Shown: positions 40,803 to 51,365, numbered from the stretch's first letter. The stretch is 64,000 nt of DNA from Phorcysia thermohydrogeniphila (GCF_004339575.1 NZ_SMFV01000005.1:62001-126000); one strand, 5' to 3'. A program made the numbers and translations. The notes: generated by a model not told the origin, from the sequence alone.

Positions 40803-41560
40803 TGCAGATAGGAACTGTAGAGCTTGGAAAAACTCCTCGCGTTATTGTTGCTTTAAGCGGTGAAAACCTGAAAGGGAATTTAGAGAAGGCAAGGGAGTTA
40901 AAGGTTGACCTTATAGAGGCAAGGCTTGATTTACTTTCTGATGTTTCAAAGGAGTCTTTTAGATCCTTCCTTGATGCAGTTGCTGACTTTGGTTTCTACT
41001 CCGTTTCAACTATTCGTCCAGTTTGGGAAGGAGGGAAGTTTAAAGGCTCTGAGGAGGAAAGGTTAGAGCTCTTTAAGCTTGCCGTTAGTCATCCTGCAAC
41101 CGGTGCCGTTGACGTTGAACTAAGGGCGAAGATCCTTCCTTACGTAAAGGAAATGGTAGAAAAGGAGCGGAAGGTTCTCATCGTTTCTTACCACGATTTT
41201 GAGAAGACACCTTCTAAGTCAGAGATTGAAGATATACTTGGTAGGGCAAAGGACGCTGGAGCTGACATAGTAAAGGTAGCCTTTGCAGGGAGAGAGCCTT
41301 CTGATGCTACAAGGGTTTGCTGCGTCCTTGAAAATTTTGACCATCCCAAGGTTTTTATGGTAATGGGCGAAGTTGGAAAGTTTACAAGGGTAGTAGGTTT
41401 CTCTTTTGGTTCACTCCTAACTTACACCTTCTTTGGAGAGCCCGTTGCTCCCGGTCAAATAGAGGCAGAAAAGCTTATAAGGCTTCTCTGTGAGTTCTAC
41501 CCTGAGTACTCCAAGGAGAAAGAACGCTTCCTCCATCCAGCCATAGAGGAAGTGCTATAA
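40802..41560 (+). CDS. aroD: Type I 3-dehydroquinate dehydratase
   Basis: The 252-residue TIM-barrel enzyme dehydrates 3-dehydroquinate through a Schiff-base lysine. It shows KVDLIEARLDLL (Glu), the catalytic His in IVSYHDFEKTP, the Schiff-base Lys in GADIVKVAFAG and a C-terminal GSLLTYTF. ATG at 40802 is preferred over the GTG three bases earlier by its better distance from AGGAG. With aroA this gives two shikimate genes in separate operons of the window. Confidence 0.93.
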   Translation: MQIGTVELGKTPRVIVALSGENLKGNLEKARELKVDLIEARLDLLSDVSKESFRSFLDAVADFGFYSVSTIRPVWEGGKFKGSEEERLELFKLAVSHPATGAVDVELRAKILPYVKEMVEKERKVLIVSYHDFEKTPSKSEIEDILGRAKDAGADIVKVAFAGREPSDATRVCCVLENFDHPKVFMVMGEVGKFTRVVGFSFGSLLTYTFFGEPVAPGQIEAEKLIRLLCEFYPEYSKEKERFLHPAIEEVL

Positions 41561-41569
41561 TCCAATCCC

Positions 41570-42388
41570 ATGAGGGTAGAAAGTTTTGTCTATGCAACTG
41601 CTTTTCTTTATACGGTCTCTACGCTCCACTACCTACTGTTTTTATCCTTGCGGAAGGACAAGCTGGCAGCTGTAGGCCTTTACGCTGCGAGGTTCGGCTT
41701 CCTTACAAACTTGGTCTCTATTGTTTTGACGATAGCTAATAGTGGCACGGTAGTTCTCTTTACTCCTCGGGGGGCTTTCCTCACTTTAGCCTTAAGCGTA
41801 GTAACCGTTTTCCTTTACTTCTCAACTAAACATAGGCTTTCCCTCTCTGGTGCGTTCCTGATGCCTTGGGCTTCAGTACTCCTTTTGGCCTCTGTCCTCT
41901 CTTCTGGCGTTCCAAAGGACGTTTTTCCCGTGGGGATTACGGGGGTGGTTCACATTTTCACGGCGTTCTTGGGCTACAGCGCTTTTATTTTCTCTGCAAT
42001 ACTCTCAGTGATTTACCTTATCTTTGATAGACATCTTAAGAAAAAGAAGTTTTCCGTTTTCTTCCATAAGCTCCCTTCCCTGTCACTTGTAGAGTCTGTC
42101 ATTTACCACTCTATAACGGTCGGTTTCACGTTCATAACAATTGCGATGTTTGCAGGGGCTATCTGGTCGGAAAAGGTCTTTGGCTCTTTCTGGTCGTGGC
42201 ATCCCAAGCAGGTAGCAACGCTAATTACTTGGTTTATATACGCCGGCATAATACACCTATACCTTTACGGTAGCTGGAGGGGAAAGAGGCTCTGTTATAT
42301 GTCAATTGCTGGACTTTTGGTGATACTCATGGACTTTGTTGGCGTTAACTTCTTCTTGGCAAAGGACATTCACTCTTTTAAGGGGTAG
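41570..42388 (+). CDS. CcsA/HemX-type cytochrome c assembly membrane protein
   Basis: The 272-residue protein has about eight membrane helices and a tryptophan-rich heme-handling motif, GSFWSWHPKQVATLITW. The family consensus is WSWDPKE; here Asp and Glu are His and Gln. Position directly before hemA resembles hemX of Bacillus, but in a multiheme-cytochrome organism a heme-delivery role (system II) is also possible. It ends three bases before hemA. Confidence 0.8.
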   Translation: MRVESFVYATAFLYTVSTLHYLLFLSLRKDKLAAVGLYAARFGFLTNLVSIVLTIANSGTVVLFTPRGAFLTLALSVVTVFLYFSTKHRLSLSGAFLMPWASVLLLASVLSSGVPKDVFPVGITGVVHIFTAFLGYSAFIFSAILSVIYLIFDRHLKKKKFSVFFHKLPSLSLVESVIYHSITVGFTFITIAMFAGAIWSEKVFGSFWSWHPKQVATLITWFIYAGIIHLYLYGSWRGKRLCYMSIAGLLVILMDFVGVNFFLAKDIHSFKG

Positions 42389-42390
42389 AG

Positions 42391-43665
42391 ATGGGAGAGT
42401 TAAAGCTGTGCTGTCTGGGGGTGAACCACAAAACTGCTCCCGTTGAGGTGAGGGAAAAGTTTGCATTCAAGGGAGAGGCTGTAGAGAGCGCGCTTTTAAA
42501 GCTCAACTCCTTTGCAGGTGTTGATGAGTGCATGATACTTTCAACGTGTAACAGGGTGGAAATTTACTTCACCACGAGGGTTTCTGCTCCTTTTAAGGAT
42601 GTTTATGAGTTCCTCATTGAGGAGAAGGGGGCGAGTATAGAGGAGATAAACCGCTTCTTCTACAGGAAAGAGGGGAAGGATGCGGTTAGGCACGGTTTCT
42701 ATGTTGCCTCAAGCCTTGACTCAATGATAGTTGGAGAGCCTCAGATTGTAGGCCAGTTTAAGGACGCTTTCCAGACGGCAAGGGAACTTGGCACTGTTGG
42801 AACGGTTCTTAACCGTTTCTGTGAGACTGCTCTGAAGGTGTCAAAGCGGGTGAGGACCGAAACCGGAATTTCAAGGAATGCGGTTTCTGTAAGCTTTGCG
42901 GCGGTGGAGCTTGCAAGGAAGATATTTGGAACTCTTTCAGGTAAAAGAGTTGCCATAATAGGCGCTGGCGAGATGGCAGAGCTTGCCGTTAAGCACCTTG
43001 TTTCAAACGGTGCTTCGGAGGTTTTTGTTGTCAACAGAACCCTTGAGAGAGCTGAGAAGTTAGCGAAGGAGTTTGGCGGGAAGGCTTTTCCACTCACGGA
43101 ACTTCCTACTGTTCTTGAGCTCTCTGACATTATCATTAGCTCCACTGGAGCTCCCGGCTACATCCTAAAGCCTGAAAATGTTATCCCTGCCCTTGAAAAG
43201 AGAAAGCAACGTCCGATGTTCCTGATAGACATAGCAGTTCCAAGGGACATAGACCCAGCCCTTAACGAGGTTGATGGGCTTTACGTTTACGATATTGACG
43301 ATTTACAGCAGGTTGTTGAGGCTAACATAAGAGAAAGGCTTAGGGAAGCAGAGGTAGCAAAAGAAATTATTGAAGGTTACGTTGAAAGGTTTATCCGTTG
43401 GCTGAGGGAACTTGAGGTTGCTCCACTCATTGCGGAGCTAAAGGAAAAGGCTGAGACAATAAGGAAGGCAGAGCTTGAAAAGAGACTGCCGGCTTTAGGT
43501 CTTACGCCTGAGCAGGCTAAAGAGGTGGACAACATAACAAGAATCATCATAAATAAACTTCTCCATCAACCTATAACGAGCGTCAAAAGAAAAGCAACGG
43601 AAGAGGAAACCCGTTACCACGTTGTTCAGATATTCAAGGAGATTTTTGGTTTAGGGAAAGAATAA
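42391..43665 (+). CDS. hemA: Glutamyl-tRNA reductase
   Basis: The 424-residue enzyme makes glutamate-1-semialdehyde, the first dedicated step of C5 heme synthesis. It has GVNHKTAPVEVREKF, the catalytic cysteine in ILSTCNRVEIY (about 49), GEPQIVGQFKDAF, the NADPH motif IIGAGEMAELAVKHL and a C-terminal dimerisation helix region. Length is normal. Heme demand from eight- and four-heme cytochromes in this window makes the gene important here. Confidence 0.96.
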   Translation: MGELKLCCLGVNHKTAPVEVREKFAFKGEAVESALLKLNSFAGVDECMILSTCNRVEIYFTTRVSAPFKDVYEFLIEEKGASIEEINRFFYRKEGKDAVRHGFYVASSLDSMIVGEPQIVGQFKDAFQTARELGTVGTVLNRFCETALKVSKRVRTETGISRNAVSVSFAAVELARKIFGTLSGKRVAIIGAGEMAELAVKHLVSNGASEVFVVNRTLERAEKLAKEFGGKAFPLTELPTVLELSDIIISSTGAPGYILKPENVIPALEKRKQRPMFLIDIAVPRDIDPALNEVDGLYVYDIDDLQQVVEANIRERLREAEVAKEIIEGYVERFIRWLRELEVAPLIAELKEKAETIRKAELEKRLPALGLTPEQAKEVDNITRIIINKLLHQPITSVKRKATEEETRYHVVQIFKEIFGLGKE

Positions 43666-43687
43666 GGGCGGGTAGCCCCCGCCCTTT
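43666..43687. terminator. Bidirectional terminator between hemA and acs
   Basis: GGGCGGG (43666-43672) and CCCGCCC (43678-43684) form a 7-bp GC stem with flanking AA and TTT, overlapping the end of hemA and close to the convergent acs stop. Confidence 0.75.
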
Positions 43688-43690
43688 GAA

Positions 43691-45586
43691 TTAGTCCTCT
43701 AAGGTTGAGAGGTCTCCGGGATCCATTCCAAGCTCTTTGGCTTTGAGAACCCGCCTCATAATCTTTCCGCTTCTTGTCTTAGGCAGTTTGTCAACAAATT
43801 CAATCTCAGAAGGAACAGCTAAAGCTCCAAGCTCCATCCTCACGTGTCTTTTCAGTTCTTCAACGAGTTCGTCAGAACCGGTGTAGCCTTCTTTGAGTAT
43901 AACGAAGGCCTTTATGGCCTCTCCTTTTACTGGGTCGGGCTTACCGATTACGGCTGCCTCTGCAACTGCCGGGTGGGAAACTAAAGCCGATTCAACTTCC
44001 ATCGTTCCTATTCTGTGACCAGATACGTTAATAACGTCGTCAGCTCTACCGAGTATCATGATGTAGCCGTCCTTATCCCTCACGGCAACGTCGCCAGCCA
44101 TGTAGCAGTTAGGAATTGTGTTCCAGTACTGCTCGTAGCGCTCAGGGTTCCTCCATATTGTCCTCATCATTGACGGCCATGGGAACTTGACAACGAGGAA
44201 TCCACCCTTTTCGTCCTCAACGGGGTTACCCTCTTTATCAACAACTTCGGCTATTACGCCGGGAACAGGTTTTCCTGCTTTACCGGGCTTCATCGGGAGG
44301 CCGTCTATCGTTGTAATCATTACTGCGCCGGTTTCGGTCTGCCACCATGTATCAACGATTGGGCATCTCTCCTTTCCAATGACCTTGTAGTACCAGAGCC
44401 ATGCTTCAGGGTTGATTGGTTCACCAACAGAGCCAAGGAGCCTTAAGGATGAAAGGTCGTACTTGTTTGGCCACTCTTCACCTGCCCTCATGAACATCCT
44501 TATTGCTGTTGGAGCTGTGTAGAAGATGTTGACGCCGTATTTTTCAATAATTCTCCACCATCTGCCGAAATCTGGGTAGTTGGGAGCTCCTTCAACTATT
44601 ACCTGCGTTGCACCGGCAACGAGCGGTCCGTAGACGATGTAGCTGTGTCCCGTAATCCATCCCGGGTCTGCCGTACACCAGTAGATGTCGTCTTCTTTCA
44701 AGTCAAAGACAGTTTTTACGGAGTAGTAGGTTCCCACCATGTAACCGCCGGTTGTGTGGAGGACGCCCTTGGGCTTACCGGTTGAACCGGAAGTGTAGAG
44801 GATGAAGAGGGGGTCTTCTGCGTCCATGACTTCGGGCTCACAGTAGTCGGGCTGTCCCTTCATGAACTCGTAGAAGTCAACCTCTTTTTCGCCTATAAGG
44901 TCAACCTTTGGCTCAAGGCGTCTTAAGACTATGACCTGTTCAACGAAGGACAGGTCAACGATTGCCTCGTCAACGATTCTCTTTAGTGGGATAGCTCTTC
45001 CTCTTCTTATCGTTACGTCTGCAGTGATTACTATTTTTGCCTCTGCGTCCTCTATTCTGTGGCGGAGTGCTGGAACGCTGAATCCTGCGTAAACTACGGA
45101 GTGAATTGCGCCAATTCTTGCACAGGCGAGCATTGCGACAATCTGTTCAACAACCAAAGGCATGTAGATGATTACCCTGTCTCCCTTCTTAACACCTGCG
45201 GCTCTTAGGGCGTTTGCGAATTTATTTACGAGCTTGTAGAGCTCTCCGAAGGTTACAACTCTTTCGTTTCCGAGCTCATCCTCCCAGAAAAAGGCCACCT
45301 TATTGCGCTTTCCTCCTTTCACGTGCCTGTCAAGGGCGTTTACCGTAATGTTGGTCTTACCGCCTACGAACCACTTGGCGTAGGGGTAGTTCCACTCAAG
45401 AACCTTCTCCCACTTTTCGTACCAGAAAAGCTCCTCTGCCACGCTTGCCCAGAAAGCTTCTGGGTCCTCTTTGAACCTCCTGTACTCCGCCTCGTAGTCC
45501 TTCACGTTTGCCCGCTTTACGAACTCCTCCGGTGGGTTGATGATTACGCCTTCCTTTAGCAGGTGGTCAAGTCTCTCTTCTGCCAT
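43691..45586 (-). CDS. acs: Acetyl-CoA synthetase (AMP-forming)
   Basis: The 631-residue ligase activates acetate to acetyl-CoA. Motifs: [19 protein letters not shown] (P-loop), [26 protein letters not shown] and the regulatory lysine in [10 protein letters not shown]. Length is normal. It is the last gene of the acetate module (porin, DUF485, actP, DUF294, exonuclease, acs), giving a complete uptake and activation path. AAAGGAGGG precedes the ATG. Confidence 0.97.
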   Translation of the reverse strand: MAEERLDHLLKEGVIINPPEEFVKRANVKDYEAEYRRFKEDPEAFWASVAEELFWYEKWEKVLEWNYPYAKWFVGGKTNITVNALDRHVKGGKRNKVAFFWEDELGNERVVTFGELYKLVNKFANALRAAGVKKGDRVIIYMPLVVEQIVAMLACARIGAIHSVVYAGFSVPALRHRIEDAEAKIVITADVTIRRGRAIPLKRIVDEAIVDLSFVEQVIVLRRLEPKVDLIGEKEVDFYEFMKGQPDYCEPEVMDAEDPLFILYTSGSTGKPKGVLHTTGGYMVGTYYSVKTVFDLKEDDIYWCTADPGWITGHSYIVYGPLVAGATQVIVEGAPNYPDFGRWWRIIEKYGVNIFYTAPTAIRMFMRAGEEWPNKYDLSSLRLLGSVGEPINPEAWLWYYKVIGKERCPIVDTWWQTETGAVMITTIDGLPMKPGKAGKPVPGVIAEVVDKEGNPVEDEKGGFLVVKFPWPSMMRTIWRNPERYEQYWNTIPNCYMAGDVAVRDKDGYIMILGRADDVINVSGHRIGTMEVESALVSHPAVAEAAVIGKPDPVKGEAIKAFVILKEGYTGSDELVEELKRHVRMELGALAVPSEIEFVDKLPKTRSGKIMRRVLKAKELGMDPGDLSTLED

Positions 45587-45609
45587 GTTTGCCCTCCTTT
45601 TATTTGGTT

Positions 45610-46251
45610 TTAAAAGTTGATTGCTCTCTTCCAGTTAATGTCCGACTTCAAAAAGTAGAGAAATACAAAAGCAGAAAGGAGGCAGTCGCACAGGGCGTTG
45701 TGCCTCTTCTCCACTTCAATTCCAAGTTCCTGTGCTATCTCATCAAGGCTTTTCTCTTCCTGAACCTGATTTAGCAAGTACCTTCTTTTGAGGTCCAGCT
45801 TGTAGAGGTGTCTTATGTCTATAAAGGGGTTGAGTACCTCAAATCCAAAGAGCCTTTTTGTGTACTTTGAGAGCATAGCTATGTCAAAGGCCACGAAGTA
45901 CCCGATAAGCACCGTTCCCTTGATGTACTCAAGGAATTGCGGTAATACTTCCTCTGCTTTTGGAGCTCCTGAAAGTTCCTCTTCCCTGATTCCGTGGATA
46001 AGGACGCTTTCCCTTGCCGGCTCTTTTTGCGGTCTGAGAAGGGTGTAAAAGGTAGTAGAGAAATCTACTTTGAAGTTAACAACTTTCACGGCGCCAATGG
46101 AAATGATTTCGTCCTTCTTAACGTCAAGTCCCGTTGTTTCTAAATCAAAGGAGCAGAAGACAGCTTTCTCTAAGTCAACCTCTCTGAAAAACCTCCTAAA
46201 GTACGGGTTGTTTCTGTACATGAGTTTCTTTACCCTTCTCAGAATACCCAT
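45610..46251 (-). CDS. DEDDh 3'-5' exonuclease (DnaQ-like)
   Basis: The 213-residue protein has [26 protein letters not shown] (Exo I), [17 protein letters not shown] (Exo II) and [18 protein letters not shown] (Exo III, with His and Asp). This is an epsilon-like exonuclease without the polymerase-binding tail. Its position beside a DUF294 protein and actP is a recurring arrangement in bacteria, but the link between them is unclear. It overlaps the DUF294 gene by one base. Confidence 0.88.
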   Translation of the reverse strand: MGILRRVKKLMYRNNPYFRRFFREVDLEKAVFCSFDLETTGLDVKKDEIISIGAVKVVNFKVDFSTTFYTLLRPQKEPARESVLIHGIREEELSGAPKAEEVLPQFLEYIKGTVLIGYFVAFDIAMLSKYTKRLFGFEVLNPFIDIRHLYKLDLKRRYLLNQVQEEKSLDEIAQELGIEVEKRHNALCDCLLSAFVFLYFLKSDINWKRAINF

Positions 46252-48071
46252 TACACCCTCAGCCTGAAGTGGACTCCCAACATTTCTTGAAACTTTGAAA
46301 TGACCTTGAAAGCGTCCTTGAGCAGGTCCCTTTCAAACTTTGTTAGCTTTTGGGGATTTACGTAATTATCAGGAGTTCTTCCTCTTTTGATTTTATCCAG
46401 TTGGCTTTTAAGCCTTAGTGTTTGAAGGAACTTGAAAGCTTCAATAAGTTCGCTGCAGAAATCTTTGCCTATGCTATCCTTTAGAAGTTCTATCCTCCTT
46501 ACTGTGTTGGTTTCCTTTAATCCCTTTTCAAGGCTTAGGATTCTTGCGCCCTGTGTAATTGGGAAAATACCGCCTCTTTTAAGGTCAAGTTCTCCTTTGT
46601 GTTCTCCACTTTTTTCAAGAACAAACCTATGAAATATATTTATTGGAGGTTCAGTTTCAAGGACTTTCTGAGCCATTGCGACAAGGAAGTTCCTGTAGTT
46701 CTTAGCTAACCTGTTTAAAAAGTCCCTCAGCTCTTCGGAGAGTTTCCCGTTTCCGTAAACTGCCCTAAAGTCTAAGAAGATACTTGCTTTCAGGATATTT
46801 CCAGCATTTGGCCTTGAGAACCACTCCTCAAGCGTATACTTCCACTCATCAAGGGACTTTACCCACTCAGGGTTTGAGACCATGACCTTTCCGGGGCATT
46901 CCGGGAAACCTATCTCTAACAGGATTTCGGTTATTGCTTCCCCAAGCTTCAGGAAGTATTCCCTTCCTTTCGTTTCCCTGTAAACGATGGCATTGTCAAT
47001 GTCCGTTTTTATCGTCTGTTCTCTCCTTCCTTCACTTCCCAGTGCTAAGAAGTCAAACTCCCCTTCAGGTTCTCCTACCTTCTCAATGGCAAGGTCTACT
47101 GCTTTCCGGATAAACTTATCGTTTATCTCGCTTATGTAGCGCTGGAGGATTACTATGTCCTTTCCGCTTTTAAAGAGCGCCTCTATTGCTTCCTCTACTG
47201 AAATGAACAGCCTCTTGAGGTTCTTTACATCCCTTTCGGCTTCAATTTCCCTTGCTAAGAAGACAAAGTTTTTGGTCTGCTGGATGAAAATGGTTCTATC
47301 TTCTAAGATGCCAATTATCTTTCCGTTTTCAACGACCGGAAGTCGCTTTACTCCGCTGTTTACCATTTTTACTATAGCTTCAAAGACGAAGTCGTTGCTT
47401 TCTACCGTCATAACTGGGTATGTTGCTATCTCTTCTGCCTTCACGCTTAAAGGACTAAGTCCTTTTGCAACTACTTTAGTCTTAAGGTCCATGTCGGTGA
47501 TAATTCCCGTTTCTTTTCCTTTGACTAAGCAGCAGGACGTCCCAGCTTCAACCATCTTTTCTGCTACGCTTTTTACGTTTTCTTCCCTTTCGCAGAAAAT
47601 AGCTGGACTTAACTTCATTTCTTTTACCGGCAGGAGGGAAACGGTATCTTCCGCACCGGGTAGTATTTTCCTGTAGCCCTCACTGAGCCTTTCAATAGTA
47701 GTTTTCGTAAAGAACTCCCTGAATTCTGGGTAACTTTTCAGCACTTCTTTAAAGGCTTTTCTGGAAATCATGTAAAGTATGGAGTTTTCAGCAGCTTTTA
47801 CGGTGAACCGGGACGGTTCTTCAAATATGATTTCTGTATCTCCAAAGAAGTCTCCTTTTTCAAGGACGTCAACGACCTTGTCACCCTTTTTCACGGTACA
47901 GCTTCCCTTCACTATGATGTACAGGTAGTCAACCTGTTCACCTTCTTTGAGTATCTCCGTGTCCCTCTTTACGTAGTCTGCAAGAGTGTTCTTTGCTAAG
48001 AAGTTAATTTCCTTTTCCGGCAGTTCCTTGAAGGGTTCTATTGTTTTCAGCAGTTTTACCGGTTCAAGCAT
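46251..48071 (-). CDS. cNMP-binding/CBS/DUF294 nucleotidyltransferase signalling protein
   Basis: The 606-residue protein has a cyclic-nucleotide-binding domain (about 10-125: VDYLYIIVKGSCTVKKGD, VLEKGDFFGDTEII), a CBS pair (about 150-270) and a DUF294 nucleotidyltransferase domain with GSEGRREQTIKTDIDNAIVY, similar to GlnD-like uridylyltransferases, followed by a helical C-terminal domain. It probably senses nucleotides and modifies a target. Its fixed place with actP and acs suggests control of acetate use; the target is unknown. Confidence 0.87.
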   Translation of the reverse strand: MLEPVKLLKTIEPFKELPEKEINFLAKNTLADYVKRDTEILKEGEQVDYLYIIVKGSCTVKKGDKVVDVLEKGDFFGDTEIIFEEPSRFTVKAAENSILYMISRKAFKEVLKSYPEFREFFTKTTIERLSEGYRKILPGAEDTVSLLPVKEMKLSPAIFCEREENVKSVAEKMVEAGTSCCLVKGKETGIITDMDLKTKVVAKGLSPLSVKAEEIATYPVMTVESNDFVFEAIVKMVNSGVKRLPVVENGKIIGILEDRTIFIQQTKNFVFLAREIEAERDVKNLKRLFISVEEAIEALFKSGKDIVILQRYISEINDKFIRKAVDLAIEKVGEPEGEFDFLALGSEGRREQTIKTDIDNAIVYRETKGREYFLKLGEAITEILLEIGFPECPGKVMVSNPEWVKSLDEWKYTLEEWFSRPNAGNILKASIFLDFRAVYGNGKLSEELRDFLNRLAKNYRNFLVAMAQKVLETEPPINIFHRFVLEKSGEHKGELDLKRGGIFPITQGARILSLEKGLKETNTVRRIELLKDSIGKDFCSELIEAFKFLQTLRLKSQLDKIKRGRTPDNYVNPQKLTKFERDLLKDAFKVISKFQEMLGVHFRLRV

Positions 48072-48094
48072 TCCGCTTCTCCGTTAAAGAGGAG

Positions 48095-48113
48095 GGGGAG
48101 GACGGGCCTCCCC
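48095..48113 (-). terminator. Hairpin between actP and the DUF294 gene
   Basis: GGGGAGG/CCTCCCC (48095-48101 with 48107-48113) with a five-base loop, followed on the minus strand by CCTCCTCTTTAA. The weak T-tract suggests partial termination within the acetate module. Confidence 0.5.
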
Positions 48114-48119
48114 TGAGAA

Positions 48120-49721
48120 TTATTCTGCACCGATACCCAAGTACTTTCTCACCTTCATTTCTTCAAACTTCTCTTCAGCTTCTGGCTCCTGTGTAAGGAG
48201 TGAGACGATGATTCCAACAATAAAGGCCGCTGTCATTGAGATAATTGCAGGGTTCTTGTAGGGGAAGATGGGGGCGGGGTTCCCGAGGATGTCTACCCAT
48301 ACCGTTTTGCTCAGGATGATGAGGATGACGGAGAGGACAAGTCCTGTAATCATGCTTGCAACAGCTCCAGCTGTTGTAAACCTCTTCCAAGAAATGGACA
48401 TGATGAGCGCTGGGAAGTTCGTGCTTGCGGCTATAGCAAACGCCAGTCCAACAACGAAGGCGATGTTTTGGTCCTTAAACGCAATTCCTAAGATGATGGC
48501 GATGATTCCTAAAAGCAGGACAGCAACTCTCGTAATCTTTATTTCCTGCTCTTCAGAGGACTCTCCTTTTCTTATGGCGCCAACGTAAAGGTCGTGGGAC
48601 AGGGCACTTGCTCCGGCAAGCGTTAGGCCTGCAACAACTGCCAAGATTGTTGCAAAAGCAACAGCAGCAATGAATCCAAGGAATGCGTCTCCTCCGAGAG
48701 CTTTAGCAAGGAGTGGCGCAGCCATATTTCCGCCTTTACCGATGGAAACTATCTTGTCAAGACCAACGAGGACAACAGCTCCAAAACCTATAACGAAGGT
48801 CAGAATGTAGAAGTACCCGATGAATCCGGTAGCGAAGAAGACAGACTTTCTGGCTTCTTTTGCATCTGGAACGGTGTAGAACCTCATCAGTATGTGTGGA
48901 AGTCCCGCAGTTCCAAACATGAGGGCAAGACCGAGGGAAATAGCGTCAATTGGGTTGCTTACGAGTCCTCCCGGCTGGAGCCACTTCTGACCGGCTGTCT
49001 CTTTTACAGCTTTAAACAGGGCTTCGGGGCTAAAGCCAAAGAGGGAGAGGGTCCAGATGGTCATTATCGTTGCTCCGGAAAGGAGAAGGACAGCTTTAAT
49101 TATCTGTACCCAAGTTGTGGCAAGCATTCCACCGAAGAGGACGTAGATAATCATTAGCGTTCCAATAATGATGACGGCAACATCGTAGGGTATTCCGAAT
49201 ACGAGCTGTACCAGCTTTCCAGAACCTACCATCTGGGCAATCAGGTATAGGATAACGACAGCAATTGAGCCGAGAGCTGCAAGTATCTTTATTGGCCTGA
49301 GTTTTAGCCTGTAAGCAACGACGTCTGCAAAGGTGTACTTACCGAGGTTCCTTAGGGGTTCGGCCAGCAGGAACATGATTATTGGCCAGCCGACCAAGAA
49401 ACCGATTGAGTAAATAAGACCGTCGTAACCTTTAGTTGCGACCATACCGGCAATTCCCAAGAAGGAAGCTGCACTCATGTAGTCACCGGCAATGGCAAGT
49501 CCGTTCTGAAAACCGGATATGCTCCTACCTGCAGCGTAGAACTCAGTTGCTGTCTTTGATTTCCTTGCAGCCCAGTAGGTAATTCCCAGAGTTATGGCTA
49601 TAAACAGGAGGAAGAACCCTATTGCCACTGGGTGCATTCCAACGATGGCTTCTCCTGCAAAGGCGGGAGTGGAAAGCCCTACCAGTCCAGTTGCTATTAG
49701 CAGTTCCCTGAGGATTCCCAT
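48120..49721 (-). CDS. actP: Acetate/cation symporter (SSS family)
   Basis: From ATG at 49721 (CAGGAGGTAAGG upstream) the product is 533 residues. It begins with a signal-like hydrophobic segment ([17 protein letters not shown]) and has about 13 membrane helices of the sodium:solute symporter family, with [29 protein letters not shown] near residue 65. The DUF485 partner gene directly upstream is the usual ActP companion. It takes up acetate or related short acids. An earlier start is rejected. Confidence 0.93.
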   Translation of the reverse strand: MGILRELLIATGLVGLSTPAFAGEAIVGMHPVAIGFFLLFIAITLGITYWAARKSKTATEFYAAGRSISGFQNGLAIAGDYMSAASFLGIAGMVATKGYDGLIYSIGFLVGWPIIMFLLAEPLRNLGKYTFADVVAYRLKLRPIKILAALGSIAVVILYLIAQMVGSGKLVQLVFGIPYDVAVIIIGTLMIIYVLFGGMLATTWVQIIKAVLLLSGATIMTIWTLSLFGFSPEALFKAVKETAGQKWLQPGGLVSNPIDAISLGLALMFGTAGLPHILMRFYTVPDAKEARKSVFFATGFIGYFYILTFVIGFGAVVLVGLDKIVSIGKGGNMAAPLLAKALGGDAFLGFIAAVAFATILAVVAGLTLAGASALSHDLYVGAIRKGESSEEQEIKITRVAVLLLGIIAIILGIAFKDQNIAFVVGLAFAIAASTNFPALIMSISWKRFTTAGAVASMITGLVLSVILIILSKTVWVDILGNPAPIFPYKNPAIISMTAAFIVGIIVSLLTQEPEAEEKFEEMKVRKYLGIGAE

Positions 49722-49723
49722 CC

Positions 49724-50035
49724 TTACCTCCTGAATTTCTCTCTGAGTTTTCTGACTGTCGGGTCGTAGTTGCTGTTTGCCCACCAGATGTAGGCACCGG
49801 TAAGGAGCCAGGAGAAGATGATTACGCCGATACCAACGATGATTCCGATTGTTGTTGCACAGCTGCTGCAGATGGGCGTTGAGAGGAAATCTTTCCCGTA
49901 GGCGAGCATCAGGATGAATGAGTAGTAAACGACGAGCATTATGATTGTGAAAGTCGTAACAACCTTTGTTACGTTCTTGGCAAGTTCCTGAAACTCAGGG
50001 TCCCTGAGAATACTCAGGAGCTCTTCCTTTCTCAT
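49724..50035 (-). CDS. DUF485 (YjcH-like) membrane protein, ActP partner
   Basis: The 103-residue protein has two membrane helices (about 25-46 and 62-85) and the pattern [35 protein letters not shown] found in DUF485. It is nearly always paired with actP, here two bases upstream. A CSSC pair lies in the loop between helices. Confidence 0.88.
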   Translation of the reverse strand: MRKEELLSILRDPEFQELAKNVTKVVTTFTIIMLVVYYSFILMLAYGKDFLSTPICSSCATTIGIIVGIGVIIFSWLLTGAYIWWANSNYDPTVRKLREKFRR

Positions 50036-50057
50036 ACTTTCCTCCCTGAACTCTTTA

Positions 50058-51287
50058 TTACCAGAGGTAAATAGCTGAAGCTATGTACCTTTCGCCGTGC
50101 TCAACGGTTCCTTCGTAGAGAGTTTCCTGATGGTCAACTTCAAATCCGAAGGACACGTTTGGAGCAAGCTTGTAGATAACGTTTCCAAAGGCCCTCCAGT
50201 TCTTCTTGTAGTTTCCTGTGGCCTTTGCGTAATCGTCATCTGGGTCGTTCATACCTGTTCCGAGGTTGAAGCTGACTTTCTGGAAAGGTTTAAGTGAGAG
50301 CTGAATGAAGCCACCTTTTGTTTCAACCTCTTCAACGCTTGAACCTTCAAGGTAGTGGGGGTCGGTAAAGACGAGGAAGTCCCTTGATGTGAGCCCTTGG
50401 GCATAGTAGGCTTCACCTTTTACTGCCATTGGGAAGAAGAGGTTAAATGGAATATTCCACTCAAAGGCAACGAGGTAGTCGGTTACGTCATCCTTTACGC
50501 CGTCAACTTCATCACTTCCTTGTCTGTAAGCACCGCCGAGGGCTACGTAGAGAGGTTTGCCTGTTCCAAGGGCGTCTCCTTTATAGAACAGCTTTGCTCC
50601 TACCCACGGCATTCTCATTCCTACGTGGTCTGTTGTAGCAGAGCTCTTCCAGACAGTTCCTACGATTCCAAATCCGCTCTCAAAGCTCTGAGTTACTGTG
50701 ATTTGAGCTACCCTGTCCCAGAGGTTACCGGAAGCTCCCATGCTCAGGAAGTCAAGGGTTGAGGCCATCTGGGAGGCAATTGGGATGTAGTCCTGACCGA
50801 TTCTTATGTTTGTTCCATGACCGTTGTTGAGGTTGATGTAGGAAAGTCTAATCCTGAGAGCTCCATTGTCGGAGTTGCCACCGAGGCCGTAAAAGTCTGC
50901 TTCAACTCTACCTGTAACTTTCCAGCCGTCAGCTTCAGGGCCGTTAATGATGAAGCCAATGCGGGTGTCCTTCATGTTGAAGGTAGAGCGGTCGTCTCTG
51001 TCTCTGAGGGGTAGTTTTGTGATGAAGGCGTCTGTTCCCATGTTGTGGGTGTCGTAGATAGCGTCCAGCTTGATCTTTCCGTAGATTTTGATGGGGCTTT
51101 TTACTCCTGTTACGGCTTTTGCTCCGACTCCCTTCTTGGCTTCAAGCTCTGCCAGCCTTGCCTGTAGTCTTGCCATTTGCTCGTGGAGCTGTCTGATTTG
51201 GGCCCTTAGGCTTTCAACGTCGTCCTGAGCGTAAGAAGGTGTAGCCAGTAGAGAAGCAAGTGCTGTAAGCGTTAGGAGCTTTCTCAT
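50058..51287 (-). CDS. Outer-membrane porin with N-terminal coiled coil
   Basis: From ATG at 51287 (AAAGGAGGTGCC upstream) the product is 409 residues with a Sec signal (RKLLTLTALASLLATPSYA). A coiled coil of about 40 residues (VESLRAQIRQLHEQMARLQA) may bind peptidoglycan or trimerise, followed by a beta-rich barrel (about 80-409) ending in an aromatic residue (YLW), typical for BamA recognition. It probably lets acetate or other small anions through the outer membrane. First gene of the acetate module. Confidence 0.88.
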   Translation of the reverse strand: MRKLLTLTALASLLATPSYAQDDVESLRAQIRQLHEQMARLQARLAELEAKKGVGAKAVTGVKSPIKIYGKIKLDAIYDTHNMGTDAFITKLPLRDRDDRSTFNMKDTRIGFIINGPEADGWKVTGRVEADFYGLGGNSDNGALRIRLSYINLNNGHGTNIRIGQDYIPIASQMASTLDFLSMGASGNLWDRVAQITVTQSFESGFGIVGTVWKSSATTDHVGMRMPWVGAKLFYKGDALGTGKPLYVALGGAYRQGSDEVDGVKDDVTDYLVAFEWNIPFNLFFPMAVKGEAYYAQGLTSRDFLVFTDPHYLEGSSVEEVETKGGFIQLSLKPFQKVSFNLGTGMNDPDDDYAKATGNYKKNWRAFGNVIYKLAPNVSFGFEVDHQETLYEGTVEHGERYIASAIYLW

Positions 51288-51365
51288 GGCACCTCCTTTT
51301 AACTTGTGTTGCCATAATTGTAACAAAATTTTAATATTTCCTTATACAAGATAATTAGGAAAAAC

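Noticed and set aside
46251-48071. cNMP-binding protein as the regulator for the cooS palindrome
   Set aside because: It has no helix-turn-helix DNA-binding domain, only CBS and nucleotidyltransferase parts, so it is not a CRP/FNR factor.
48175-50297. Alternative frames within actP and the porin (both strands)
   Set aside because: Shadow frames without ribosome sites; Pro/His/Arg-rich translations typical of shifted frames.
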